A DNA stretch of 64,000 nucleotides, taken from the NCBI GenBank assembly GCA_942493045.1, contig OW818665.1, positions 1,674,001 through 1,738,000 of the forward strand, read 5' to 3'. Shown here one piece after another: positions 8,878-18,909 of the stretch. This DNA comes from Teretinema sp942493045. Its GTDB lineage: Bacteria; Spirochaetota; Spirochaetia; Treponematales; Treponemataceae. Under the pieces are notes generated by a model, which was not told the DNA's origin, searched no databases, and was given only the letters and a program-made list of their open reading frames with translations. A program made the translations under genes and the position numbers. Every line of letters begins with the position of its first letter. Positions within the stretch are counted from its first letter, which is position 1.

Positions 8878-10116
8878 CTACCAGGCCGGGCTGTTCAGGG
8901 CCCGGGATTCGGTGCGGGCCCGTTCCATATCCAGCAATTTCTTGCGGTAAGCGGCCTGTTTGGCCAATTCCAGAATATCAATACAGGAAATTCGCTCGTC
9001 AATCAGGCGGATTGTGGGGTCTTTCAGGAAATCGGAAGACAGGGCGCGGGTATTTTCCTTGGGCAAGCCGCACATGTTCATCAGCTCGGACACACCGAAG
9101 TCAAAGGTATGCGTTTTTCCGGCCTGAAAGCCCACTCGGGTTTTTTCAAGCTGGATAACCAGCATGTCATACATCCTGCCGACCGGGTCAGAGATCAGGG
9201 TATTGGCCAGCTGTTTGTACATCAGCCAGATGCGGTCGGCCAGCGTGGTGGTCAAACGGGCGATCAGCTGCGGCTGGGTGGAAACCATCTGGTTAAAATT
9301 CTGGCGGTTTACGGCCAGCAACTGGCATTCGTCAAAGGCAATGGCGCTGGCCGAACGGGGCTTATTTTCCAAAAGGGCCATCTCGCCGAACATATCGCCT
9401 ACCTTCAGCACCGCCAGCAAAACCTCATTGCTATCCACAATCTTGGTAATCTTCACTTGCCCCTTCTGGATAATGTACAGTTCGGAGCCGGGCTCGTTTT
9501 CGCAGAAAATCATCGTTTCTTTGGGGAAAACCCGGGACATTTCTCCGGCCTTGGGCTCGAGCCGGCTGGCGTCCGCGCCCATCGACTTTAAAGCCATAAA
9601 GCGTTCTCGGGAAAGGGCCGCGAATTTTCCGCTCGGCGCGTTTTTCAGGTAGTGATAGTAAGCGTAGAGGGCCAGATTATACTTACCCTGTTTGGCATAG
9701 TACTCCCCGATATTAAAGAGGTGCGAAATGTCTGTTTCGATATTCTTTTTGAGTGTAATGCGGGTTAAGGCTTCATCCAGATAGCGCATCTTGCGGGTAA
9801 AGGAGTAAATGATCTTCATGGCTACCGGTGTATTCTTCTCGATGAGCTCGGAAAATTGATCGCGTCGGACTGATATCAGGGTAACATCGGTCAGGGCCAC
9901 GGCGGTTTCAATCTGGCTGTGACCGCTCATGCTGGAAACAACGCCGATAAAGTCGCCCGGACCGAGAATATTACCGCCTTCTTCGGCTACTACCTCGGTT
10001 TCCTTGGTAATGCGGACCTTTCCGCCCTGAATGATATAAAAACGGTCGGATTCGGCCTTCCCTTCAACGAGAATATAGGAGCCTTTCCTGAAATTAACAA
10101 ACGCTAGCTGTAACAA
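8878..10116 (-). CDS. Fused double cNMP-binding / TPR / Crp-type regulator
   Basis: Domain order from the TTG at 10114-10116 (412 residues): cNMP-binding domain (about 5-110), a TPR-like segment (about 125-165, SHLFNIGEYYAKQGKYNLA), a second cNMP domain (about 195-310) and a Crp-like C-terminal domain (about 315-395). The second cNMP domain has an intact phosphate-binding cassette (FGEMALLENKPRSASA with the Gly-Glu and Arg-Ser pair); the first lacks it (FIGVVSSMSGHSQIE). An in-frame TTG at 10137 overlaps the promoter's -10 element and cannot be used. AAAGGCGG precedes the chosen TTG. A split paralogous pair lies at 36541-38169. Confidence 0.75.
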   Translation of the reverse strand: MLQLAFVNFRKGSYILVEGKAESDRFYIIQGGKVRITKETEVVAEEGGNILGPGDFIGVVSSMSGHSQIETAVALTDVTLISVRRDQFSELIEKNTPVAMKIIYSFTRKMRYLDEALTRITLKKNIETDISHLFNIGEYYAKQGKYNLALYAYYHYLKNAPSGKFAALSRERFMALKSMGADASRLEPKAGEMSRVFPKETMIFCENEPGSELYIIQKGQVKITKIVDSNEVLLAVLKVGDMFGEMALLENKPRSASAIAFDECQLLAVNRQNFNQMVSTQPQLIARLTTTLADRIWLMYKQLANTLISDPVGRMYDMLVIQLEKTRVGFQAGKTHTFDFGVSELMNMCGLPKENTRALSSDFLKDPTIRLIDERISCIDILELAKQAAYRKKLLDMERARTESRALNSPAW

Positions 10117-10136
10117 TTCGTACCGCCTTTGTAGCA

Positions 10137-10165
10137 AGTATAAAAGCGTCTTGGGTTCTTGTCAA
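10137..10165 (-). promoter_or_regulatory. Strong promoter for the double cNMP regulator
   Basis: On the minus strand, TTGACA (10160-10165) and TATACT (10137-10142) have a 17-base spacer, close to consensus. It fixes the gene start downstream of 10137. Confidence 0.8.
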
Positions 10166-10233
10166 AGGTAGAATCCCCGAAAAGCCGGTACTGCCTGACG
10201 GGGAGACTGCCTCAATACGGGGCTAAAACCCGT

Positions 10234-11316
10234 TTAAAAGTCGGTAAAGGGTGAAATCCCGTCATTCCGGCGCATATACTGCTTCTCGGCGGCATGGAAA
10301 ATGCTCATTGCTTCCATCATGGCCGACTCGCTCCGTTTAAACTCACGGAGAAAAGCCGCGAAAGTTTTGCCATTGCTCAGGCGCTGATTCATGGCCGAAT
10401 CCGGTACGTGCGGAATCAGTTCCGACAGGCGGAAATATGTGGTCATAGCCATTACCAGATCCGGACGCACGCTGATCAGGTCCTGCATCACCTTGGGACG
10501 CTCTACTACCCACTGGGCCATGCCCCCGGCCGGTGTCCCGGTGGAAGTATCGCGCAGCCAGGTTTGAATGGTCTGATTCGCTTTCAGTTTATTCAGACTG
10601 ACCGCGATTTTCGGGGCGTTTACATCCCAGGCCTGAACCAGCTGATTCAGCAGGGGCATCGGCTCCTCAACGAAAATCTCAACCTTCAGACCCTTCCAGC
10701 GTTCGCTGACCTGGGCCCAATTCTCATAAAAATCGCCTTCCGGGAAACGGCCGGAATCCAGAGCTCCGGTTTCAAAAACCTGAACCATCACGCCCGGAAC
10801 CGAAGATACACCGTTGCGGTTGGTAGATGAAGAAGAGCAAAACACCTCGCCTTCATTACAGGCCACCAGGGCAGTACCGTTAAAACTCATTACCACGAAT
10901 TCAGTGCCTCGAACGCCCAAAACGGCCGAGGGAGTGCGCACCTGGATACCGGCGTCCATACCGGCCAGGCGCTTGACCTTCAGATTAACTGAACCGGCCA
11001 TCACTTCTACCTGGTTAGCGGGGCGCCCGGAAAGCTGCTCGGTGCGCAGCGTGGCGGTAGAGGAAGGAACGACCTTTACAGTACCGGTAATATTGGTGCT
11101 GCGGTCAAAAACGATGCTGACCATGCCGTCCGGTCCGGTCTTGATGACATCCAGATTCTCGATACGGGTACCGATGTCGGGAGAGCTCAGGCGCGCCCCG
11201 TAACGGGTGATCTCTACACCGCCTTCAAGATAATCGATTGTGCCAATAACCTGAGCGCCAAGGGAAGCGGCGCCGAAACAGGCTAAAACAGCGTACATCA
11301 GCAGTGCTTTTTTCAT
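10234..11316 (-). CDS. FecR-domain exported protein
   Basis: The 360-residue protein starts at ATG 11314-11316 behind GGAGAT; an earlier in-frame start to 11334 is less likely. It has a signal peptide (MKKALLMYAVLACF... ending ASLGAQ) and a FecR-type domain at about 25-140, with the diagnostic TPSAVLGVRGTEF near 127-139. FecR domains are best known as periplasmic parts of sigma-regulator systems but also occur in exported proteins without sigma partners, as here. The C-terminal 200 residues are helical and not recognised. It follows murB by 11 bases and is probably co-transcribed. Confidence 0.72.
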   Translation of the reverse strand: MKKALLMYAVLACFGAASLGAQVIGTIDYLEGGVEITRYGARLSSPDIGTRIENLDVIKTGPDGMVSIVFDRSTNITGTVKVVPSSTATLRTEQLSGRPANQVEVMAGSVNLKVKRLAGMDAGIQVRTPSAVLGVRGTEFVVMSFNGTALVACNEGEVFCSSSSTNRNGVSSVPGVMVQVFETGALDSGRFPEGDFYENWAQVSERWKGLKVEIFVEEPMPLLNQLVQAWDVNAPKIAVSLNKLKANQTIQTWLRDTSTGTPAGGMAQWVVERPKVMQDLISVRPDLVMAMTTYFRLSELIPHVPDSAMNQRLSNGKTFAAFLREFKRSESAMMEAMSIFHAAEKQYMRRNDGISPFTDF

Positions 11317-11327
11317 TTGTAATCTCC

Positions 11328-12353
11328 TTACCATTCACCCGCGAACACAACCTCTGTTTCCAGCATAAAACCGGTCTGAGCGAAAACCTTCGACCGAACC
11401 TGTTCAACCAGAAGCCGGATATCCTCCGCAGTGGCGTTATCCGCGTTAATCACAATATTGCCGTGCCAGGGAGCGACCTGCGCTCCTCCTATCCGAAACC
11501 CGCGTAAACCGGCTTCATCGATAATCTTGCCGGAGGGACTGCCGAAAGCATGGTTGTTCTTGAACATACTTCCCGCCGAAGGGAACCGGTAGTGGCCCTT
11601 GGTTTCCCTATCCTGTATAAACCGCTCAATTTCAGAGCGGATACAGCCGGAATCGCCTTTTCGCAAGCTAAAAACCGCCGAAACGATCACCGGCTCGCCC
11701 TGAGCGAGCTCAAAGTGCGAACTGCCGGAGCGCCTCTGAAAGGGAGACCTCTTGTAGTCCCACTGGCCGGCCTCAAAGCCGGTTGTGTTAAGTGTACACC
11801 CGGCGGGCGAAAATTCCATAAAATCGGCGCCAAAAAACGCGTCTGAGACTGAAAAATCATAACAGCGGGCATTCATAAAGACAGCCCCGCCGACACTGCC
11901 CGGCAAACCGCCCAGGCGCTCCAGACCGGAAAGGCCGCACTCGGCGCACCACTTCAACAGATCTTCTACAGTAGCGCCGGCTCCGGAGCGCACCAGTACG
12001 GTATCGGCGTTCAGCGGCCGATCGGGAGAAGCCGCTAATGGAGAGGCCTGATCCTGAACTGAAATTCCGTTCAGGGCCGCGAGGGACAGCACCGCGCCGC
12101 GCACGCCGCGGTCGGCAACCAGCAGATTCGAGCCACCGCCCAGTATATGCACCGGAACAGCCTGCTTCTTTAAAAAGCAGACTGCCGAGCGCAGCGCGTC
12201 TACGGTCGCGGGGAGCAAAAAAAGATCGGCCGGGCCACCCACCCGGAAGGTGGTATGGCTGGAAAGGCGCTCGTCGAACAGCGCTTCTCCATCAAAATGG
12301 AAGGCCGGTTCGGTTATATTGCTATTTTCCCATATTTTCCGTACATTATTCAT
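11328..12353 (-). CDS. murB: UDP-N-acetylenolpyruvoylglucosamine reductase
   Basis: MurB uses NADPH and FAD to reduce UDP-GlcNAc-enolpyruvate to UDP-MurNAc in peptidoglycan synthesis. From the ATG at 12351-12353 it has 341 residues. FAD-binding signatures are visible: TTFRVGGPADLF (near 23-34), LGGGSNLLV (near 68-76) and LERLGGLPGSVGGAVFMNA (near 138-156). The AGSMFKNN segment carries the catalytic Ser, and EVVFAGEW ends the protein with the conserved Glu. An in-frame start to 12389 is rejected because it adds a non-conserved extension. It is divergent from cysS. Confidence 0.92.
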   Translation of the reverse strand: MNNVRKIWENSNITEPAFHFDGEALFDERLSSHTTFRVGGPADLFLLPATVDALRSAVCFLKKQAVPVHILGGGSNLLVADRGVRGAVLSLAALNGISVQDQASPLAASPDRPLNADTVLVRSGAGATVEDLLKWCAECGLSGLERLGGLPGSVGGAVFMNARCYDFSVSDAFFGADFMEFSPAGCTLNTTGFEAGQWDYKRSPFQRRSGSSHFELAQGEPVIVSAVFSLRKGDSGCIRSEIERFIQDRETKGHYRFPSAGSMFKNNHAFGSPSGKIIDEAGLRGFRIGGAQVAPWHGNIVINADNATAEDIRLLVEQVRSKVFAQTGFMLETEVVFAGEW

Positions 12354-12424
12354 ATTTATCGCAGTATATAGTAAAATAAAGGCTTGCAAAAGACGTTACC
12401 GGAAACGCAGCACAGGGGGACCAG

Positions 12425-13876
<1,452 letters not shown>

Positions 13877-13899
13877 AAAAAGGCGGATGAAAAATGATT

Positions 13900-13910
13900 T
13901 TACATTGTAA
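13900..13910. promoter_or_regulatory. Short palindrome upstream of the ECF sigma gene
   Basis: TTACATTGTAA is a perfect odd palindrome 18 bases before the sigma factor start. It may be an operator or simply part of a -10 region; short palindromes of this kind also arise by chance. Confidence 0.3.
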
Positions 13911-13927
13911 CAAAACGGGGGCCCGGC

Positions 13928-14470
13928 TTGTTTGACTTTCCGACGGGTCTGGACGCCTGTAATGACCGGGACTTCCGCACCATTTATGACGCTACCATGC
14001 CGGTACTTTTCAAGGTGGCTTTCAGAATCGCGTCCTCGGAAGAAGCCGCGGAAGATTTATGTCATGATGCTCTCATAAAAATGACCGAGAAGGCGATGCG
14101 CTTTCCGACAGTCAATGACGCCAAATACTGGCTAATCCGGGTGGTAAAAAACGCTTCCCTGAATTATGCCAAGCGTAAAGGCCGCGAACGCAAGGCTTAT
14201 GAGCGGGCGCTGCGCGAAGAAAAGCGCGTCATCGATACCGGAGAGACAACCCTTCTCAAGGAAGACGCGGTCCGTCAGGTGCAGGCAGCCCTGGAAAAAC
14301 TGCCCGAAAATTTACGTTCGGTTTTATTTCTGAAAGAATATGGTGAATTGAACTACAAGGATATCGGCGAGGCTCTTGGTATTACCGAAGGAAATGTAAA
14401 AGTCCGGGTATTCAGAGCACGAGAGCAGTTGTCGAAACTGATAGGAGAAGAGGATGTCTATGTGCCCTAA
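13928..14470 (+). CDS. ECF-type RNA polymerase sigma factor
   Basis: The 180-residue product has only sigma region 2 (about 18-85, with EEAAEDLCHDALIKM) and region 4 (about 120-175, with LPENLRSVLFLKEYGELNYKDIG split by the usual helix-turn-helix pattern). It starts at TTG behind a G-rich site; no ATG gives the full region 2. It directs RNA polymerase to a small envelope-stress-type regulon. Its 3' end overlaps the anti-sigma gene by 17 bases, so the pair is translationally coupled and should be made in fixed ratio. Confidence 0.88.
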   Translation: MFDFPTGLDACNDRDFRTIYDATMPVLFKVAFRIASSEEAAEDLCHDALIKMTEKAMRFPTVNDAKYWLIRVVKNASLNYAKRKGRERKAYERALREEKRVIDTGETTLLKEDAVRQVQAALEKLPENLRSVLFLKEYGELNYKDIGEALGITEGNVKVRVFRAREQLSKLIGEEDVYVP

Positions 14471-15134
14471 TGCGGATTTGTACTCAGCATGGCTGGATAA
14501 CGAGGTTCCTTCCCCCTGGAAAGAAAAACTCGAGCAGCACCTTAATTCCTGTCCGGAATGCGCGTCCCGCGTGTCGAAATTTAAATCGATTTCAGCCCGG
14601 CTCACCCAAAATCAACCGGCGCCGCTCGGGACAGAACGCTTGGAAGCTTCGTTCGAACGTCTCATGCAAAAACGCGCTGTTCTGCTGTTCCGGAAATCCG
14701 AACCGGCCGGCAGCTCTTTCAGCAACTGGTTCAGCACCTCGGTCCGCCTTCCCGTTCCGGTATTGGCCGCCGCACTGTTCGCTGCTGTGTTCATTCCTTC
14801 GTTTTTCGCTGTTCGCGCCCAGCAAAACGCGGCCAACATCCCGAGCCTGTACAGCCAAGCGGTACAACCCTACGCGACCATTGTGTCCGGCTCGCCGATC
14901 TACAGCCCGGACCTGCCCTATTCGGCCATCAGCCGTCAAATTACCACCCAGGATGACCGCCAGATTTTCCGTCTGGTGCAGATAGCCGAACAGTTTGCCG
15001 CCAATGAGAAAGTCTTTCAGGATTCAGATATCATCATCATCAAACTGCCCACTCCCAAAGGTTTTGACGGTTCTGATACCAGCCTGATTACCGGTTTCGA
15101 CTCACTGAATACTCTTTCGGAATCACAGCGATGA
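14454..15134 (+). CDS. Zinc-finger anti-sigma factor, membrane-anchored
   Basis: The N-terminal domain carries the ZAS/zf-HC2 signature H29-x3-C33-x2-C36, which holds cognate ECF sigma factors inactive. One transmembrane helix lies at about 98-120, leaving a 105-residue extracytoplasmic part without recognised domains. Length is 226 residues. It overlaps the sigma gene upstream and the TIG/transglutaminase gene downstream (4 bases), so the three form a tightly coupled operon. The external part may sense an envelope signal; this is inference. Confidence 0.85.
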   Translation: MSMCPNADLYSAWLDNEVPSPWKEKLEQHLNSCPECASRVSKFKSISARLTQNQPAPLGTERLEASFERLMQKRAVLLFRKSEPAGSSFSNWFSTSVRLPVPVLAAALFAAVFIPSFFAVRAQQNAANIPSLYSQAVQPYATIVSGSPIYSPDLPYSAISRQITTQDDRQIFRLVQIAEQFAANEKVFQDSDIIIIKLPTPKGFDGSDTSLITGFDSLNTLSESQR

Positions 15135-16810
15135 TTCTTTCGCTTCTGGGCAGACTGTTCAAGCGATCATCCGTCCTGCGCTTTCTATTAATACCGCTGG
15201 CCTTCGGTTTGGTATATTCACTGGTTATGGTTTCAACCTGCGTTCTCAACCGCGATCCCTATCTGGAATCAATCGATCCTCCGATAGCCCAAAGCGGAGA
15301 GGTACTGATCCTGCGCGGCTCACATTTCGGAAACAGCGCGGAAAAAGGCTGGATCGAAATCGCCGGCAACCGTATCAGCGCGACCGCCTATATTCAATGG
15401 TCCGATAATACCATTCTGATGCAGATACCGGAACAGGTCAAAGACGGTTTGGTATATGTGCATAACGGCCGCGGTAAAAGCAACCCCAGAATATTCGCCA
15501 ATAAAAACAATATTCCGGTCGAAACAGTTATCACGGTTGATACCGGATTGCCGGTAATCAACGCCATTGACAACCCGCGGCCGGAGATCGGAAAACAACT
15601 GACGATCAGCGGCCGCAACTTCGGTATTTCCAGAAACTCTTCCTCAGTTACTTTCAGCTGGGCAAATGAACCCGCCATACCCCTGGGTCCCGGAACTCAG
15701 CTGCGCGATTTCAGCGTCAGCTGTTCAGAAAGCGATTTTGATTACGAGTTCTGGAGCGACAAGGAAATACGCATCCGGGTGCCGGACGGAGCCGCCAATG
15801 GTACCATCCAGGTACATACCGAACGAGGCATCAGCAATGCCTTCGCGGTTCAGCCTGTCAGTCCGCCGGGCACCAAGCGCTACGGCAAACCGGCCACCTA
15901 TGTGCTTTCACAGCAGATCGATATTACCGGTGTGTCGGCCTCGGAAGGCAACATTCTGTTTCTGTTTCTTCCGCTGCCGCTGTCTACCCCATCGCAGCGC
16001 AACGTCCAGGTAACCGCCTCCAGTCCCCGGCCGTATATCGAAAACTACAAAGGCAGCATCCTGCATCAGATAGAAAACATACGCTCCGGCCGGAATGAGA
16101 AAGTCAGCCATTCACTGATGCTGACCAACTATGAAGTAATCTCCGACATCAAACCGGCGCTGGTAAGACCCTACGCCGATCTCGGCTCCCCGCTCTACAC
16201 CACCTATACAGCGGCAGACTATCTTGTACCGGCCGATGATCCGGCAGTAATCAAGAGGTCGGCGGAAATTGTCGGACGGGAGCGCAATCCCTATCTGAAA
16301 GCCCGCCTGATTTACAATACGCTGATAGACAACTTTACCATACCGCCGCTCTCCGACGACAACCGGCTGCCGGTAGAAAGCCTGACCAGCGGAACAGCCG
16401 ACATCTATGAGCGGGTAATTTTGTTCTGCGCGCTCGCCCGGGCCGCCGGTATTCCCGCGCTGCCCGTATCCGGCATTCTGGTGGATGAGAATCGCAGCTC
16501 ACGCATCCACTGGTGGGCCGAATTTTATATCGAGGGGTTTGGGTGGGTACCAGTCGATCCGGGAGCCGCCGCTGGAATGACCGGAGCAGAGGCCGACTCC
16601 AACAGCAGAACCTGGAATTTCGGAAATCTGGACAACCGCCACATCGCTTTTTCACGGGGCTGGATTGAGCAGAAACCGATGTCCCCCAACAGCAAGATTG
16701 TCTACCGCAGCCGCAGCTACGCGCTCCAGCCCATCTGGGAAGAAGCCGGCGGCAATATCCGCAGTTATACATCGTTCTGGGGTAATCCTGTCATTACCGG
16801 TATTTATTAA
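15131..16810 (+). CDS. Membrane-anchored TIG/IPT and transglutaminase-like protein
   Basis: The 559-residue protein has an N-terminal anchor (about 17-37), two IPT/TIG immunoglobulin-like domains (about 43-125 and 142-240), a linker, and a transglutaminase-core domain with an intact triad: C433 (LFCALARAAGIPA), H460 (IHWWAEF) and D476 (VPVDPG). Such domains act as proteases or amide-bond enzymes. It is likely periplasmic. Coupling to the anti-sigma gene suggests it acts in or on this signalling system, possibly processing an envelope substrate; no substrate can be named from sequence. Confidence 0.8.
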   Translation: MILSLLGRLFKRSSVLRFLLIPLAFGLVYSLVMVSTCVLNRDPYLESIDPPIAQSGEVLILRGSHFGNSAEKGWIEIAGNRISATAYIQWSDNTILMQIPEQVKDGLVYVHNGRGKSNPRIFANKNNIPVETVITVDTGLPVINAIDNPRPEIGKQLTISGRNFGISRNSSSVTFSWANEPAIPLGPGTQLRDFSVSCSESDFDYEFWSDKEIRIRVPDGAANGTIQVHTERGISNAFAVQPVSPPGTKRYGKPATYVLSQQIDITGVSASEGNILFLFLPLPLSTPSQRNVQVTASSPRPYIENYKGSILHQIENIRSGRNEKVSHSLMLTNYEVISDIKPALVRPYADLGSPLYTTYTAADYLVPADDPAVIKRSAEIVGRERNPYLKARLIYNTLIDNFTIPPLSDDNRLPVESLTSGTADIYERVILFCALARAAGIPALPVSGILVDENRSSRIHWWAEFYIEGFGWVPVDPGAAAGMTGAEADSNSRTWNFGNLDNRHIAFSRGWIEQKPMSPNSKIVYRSRSYALQPIWEEAGGNIRSYTSFWGNPVITGIY

Positions 16811-16834
16811 GAGGCATCATCAAGGAGTTTTAAC

Positions 16835-17518
16835 GTGGTTACTGTTGTTTCTTTAGGGGGGTCAATCGTTGCCCCCGACGCGCCCGATACGGCCTTCCTG
16901 GTCGAATTCAGCACTCTGGTTCGCCATTGGCTGGCCGAAGACAGCTCCCGTAAACTGATTCTGGTAGTCGGCGGCGGCGGACCGGCCCGCACCTATCAAA
17001 AGGCCTTCCGTGAAGTACGCCCCGACGGGACCAATGATCAGGCCGACTGGATCGGCATCATGGCCACCCGCCTGAATGCCCAGCTTTTAAAAGGAATATT
17101 CGCGGATATTTGTCCCGGAGACGTGGTCTACGATCCAACAGCCGTGGAAGTCTTTGCCGGACGCATTATTGTCGCCGCCGGCTGGAAGCCGGGCTTTTCC
17201 ACTGATAACGACGCTGTGCTGCTGGCAGAACGCTTCTCGGCTGATACGGTTATCAATCTGTCCAACATCGCCAAAGTCTATACCGACGATCCGCGCGTGA
17301 ATCCCGAAGCAAAACCGATCGACGCCATTTCCTGGGAAGAGTTCCGTAAAATCGTGGGCGACGAATGGGTGCCGGGAAAAAATGTACCCTTCGATCCGGT
17401 TGCCAGTCTGCACGCCCAAAAAGCCGGCTTACGCGTCATTTGCGCCGCCGGCCGGGACATCGCCAACCTGAGCGCGATTTTGCATGACCAGCCGTTCACC
17501 GGCACCGTTATAGGCTGA
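16835..17518 (+). CDS. pyrH: UMP kinase, archaeal-type
   Basis: UMP kinase phosphorylates UMP to UDP. The 227-residue protein has SLGGSIV at the N-terminus, VVGGGGPAR near 48-56, ATRLNAQ near 77-83, and DNDAVLLAE (near 124-132) of the amino-acid-kinase fold. The short GGGGPAR...ATRLNA pattern resembles the archaeal/spirochaetal type rather than the common bacterial PyrH. GTG start with AAGGAG. It follows the transglutaminase gene by 24 bases and overlaps the convergent lipoprotein gene by 11 bases. Confidence 0.85.
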   Translation: MVTVVSLGGSIVAPDAPDTAFLVEFSTLVRHWLAEDSSRKLILVVGGGGPARTYQKAFREVRPDGTNDQADWIGIMATRLNAQLLKGIFADICPGDVVYDPTAVEVFAGRIIVAAGWKPGFSTDNDAVLLAERFSADTVINLSNIAKVYTDDPRVNPEAKPIDAISWEEFRKIVGDEWVPGKNVPFDPVASLHAQKAGLRVICAAGRDIANLSAILHDQPFTGTVIG

Positions 17519-18110
17519 AAGCGTATATCCGGCCGAGCATCCGGTTAAGCTTTTCTCCGTACTGGAGATCCGCTGCCCAGGTGCCGGCCAAACCCGCTAC
17601 CGCCGGTGATTTACCCTTCGGGTTTACATAGCGGTAGCGCGGGTCAACCAACTCGTTAACCAGGGGCTCGGCCGAACCGTAGGCCTTTAAATGCTGTACG
17701 TGAGCGCGCACCCCGGTGCGCTCATCTTCGAAAGACAGCCCCGGCTGCTGCGGATCTATCGAACCAAGACCGCAAAAGTTATTCATTTCCGCGGTAACCA
17801 GGCCGCCGAATTTCAAGAACCCCGTTTCAACGCACATTTGAGCGAAGGCCACATCGGAGTTTACCCCCTCCTGCGCCGATTCCTCCAGATAATAACAGGC
17901 CAGCCGCAGCGCTTTTTGAGCGTCGGCTGCGGGATTATTCATCAATAAAAACGCGGCTAAATCCTGAGGCACCACTGAACCGTTGCCCATAATCAGTTCC
18001 GGCACCGGCGGCGCCGGACGGACGGCGGGCAAAGCCCTTGAGCTGACACAGGCAGACAGAAAGACCAGCGCCACAAGCAAAAACATAAATTGAAATCGGA
18101 AAAGTTTCAT
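17508..18110 (-). CDS. Glucosaminidase-domain lipoprotein
   Basis: From the ATG at 18108-18110 the product has 200 residues, with a lipobox ending at Cys21 (FLSAC). The remainder fits the endo-beta-N-acetylglucosaminidase (LYZ2-like) fold that cuts peptidoglycan glycan strands: FAQMCVETGFLKFGG carries the likely catalytic Glu, followed by NNFCGLG and DERTGVRAHVQHLKAYG. An in-frame start to 18194 would place 28 extra residues before the signal and is rejected. It is divergent from radC and overlaps pyrH tail to tail. Confidence 0.78.
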   Translation of the reverse strand: MKLFRFQFMFLLVALVFLSACVSSRALPAVRPAPPVPELIMGNGSVVPQDLAAFLLMNNPAADAQKALRLACYYLEESAQEGVNSDVAFAQMCVETGFLKFGGLVTAEMNNFCGLGSIDPQQPGLSFEDERTGVRAHVQHLKAYGSAEPLVNELVDPRYRYVNPKGKSPAVAGLAGTWAADLQYGEKLNRMLGRIYAFSL

Positions 18111-18182
18111 ACATTTCTCATCGGCGTAAACAAGCAACAAATCAAATCCGATATACATATGCAGGCGGGGGAATTCCTGCGA

Positions 18183-18839
18183 ATGGATATACAAAACAAA
18201 CCGGATGTCCGGGAAAGAATCAAACTACGCGGACCAAAGCACCTAAGCGACAGCGAATTGATCGCGCTGGCGTTACGGTCCGGCACCAAAGACCGGCCGG
18301 TACTGCATTTAGCGGCTCAGGTACTGCGGATACTGGACACAGTCTCCGGCGAGTCGCTTTTTGAAGCGCTCAGCGCAATGTCCGGAATGGGCGAATCCAA
18401 AGCCGGCTCGGTGCTGGCGGCCCTGGAACTGGGGCGGCGCTATTCAGGCATCATTCAAAAAAAAGTGCATACGGCGGCGGACGTTTATCCGCTGGTACAG
18501 CATTTTGCCGACCGCCGGCAGGAACAGTTCATGTGCGTTTCGTTGAACGGCGCCCATGAAGTGCTGGCTGTGCGGGTAGTGAGTATCGGCATATTGAATA
18601 AAACCATCGTGCATCCCCGCGAGGTATTCGGCGATCCGCTTTCCGACCGGGCCGCTGCGATCATCGTCTGCCATAATCATCCTTCAGGTCAGCTGGAGCC
18701 GTCCGAGGAAGACCGCAATATTACCAAGCGGCTGGCCGCCGCCGGAGAACTGCTGGGCATCGCGGTACTGGATCATTTGATACTCAGCCCGCGAGGCGGT
18801 TACTTCAGTTTTGTGGAAGCGGGTATAGCGCTGGGTTGA
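18183..18839 (+). CDS. radC: RadC/JAB-domain protein
   Basis: The 218-residue protein has a helix-hairpin-helix-like N-terminal part (DSELIALALRSG; ALSAMSGMGESKAGSVLAALELG) and a JAMM metal-binding domain with the HNHPSG motif and a downstream Asp (EEDRNIT, then DHLIL). The cellular role of RadC is not settled, despite the historical repair label. ATG at 18183 is preferred to 18159 and 18090 because family homology begins there and a GGGGGA site precedes it. Its stop overlaps the pfp promoter. Confidence 0.88.
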   Translation: MDIQNKPDVRERIKLRGPKHLSDSELIALALRSGTKDRPVLHLAAQVLRILDTVSGESLFEALSAMSGMGESKAGSVLAALELGRRYSGIIQKKVHTAADVYPLVQHFADRRQEQFMCVSLNGAHEVLAVRVVSIGILNKTIVHPREVFGDPLSDRAAAIIVCHNHPSGQLEPSEEDRNITKRLAAAGELLGIAVLDHLILSPRGGYFSFVEAGIALG

Positions 18840-18864
18840 AACGGCTGAATCTTTCAGGTATCAT
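18836..18864 (+). promoter_or_regulatory. Promoter for the PPi-phosphofructokinase gene
   Basis: TTGAAA (18836-18841, overlapping the radC stop) and TATCAT (18859-18864) have a 17-base spacer. Transcription would start near 18871, 40 bases before the ATG. Confidence 0.6.
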
Positions 18865-18909
18865 GTCTGACATACGCTATCTCAAGTTTTCTTTTCACAG
18901 GAGCCATAC

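Noticed and set aside
10117..10137. TTG start seven codons upstream in the double cNMP regulator
   Set aside because: It overlaps the last base of the -10 element of a near-consensus promoter, and the ribosome site AAAGGCGG lies after it.
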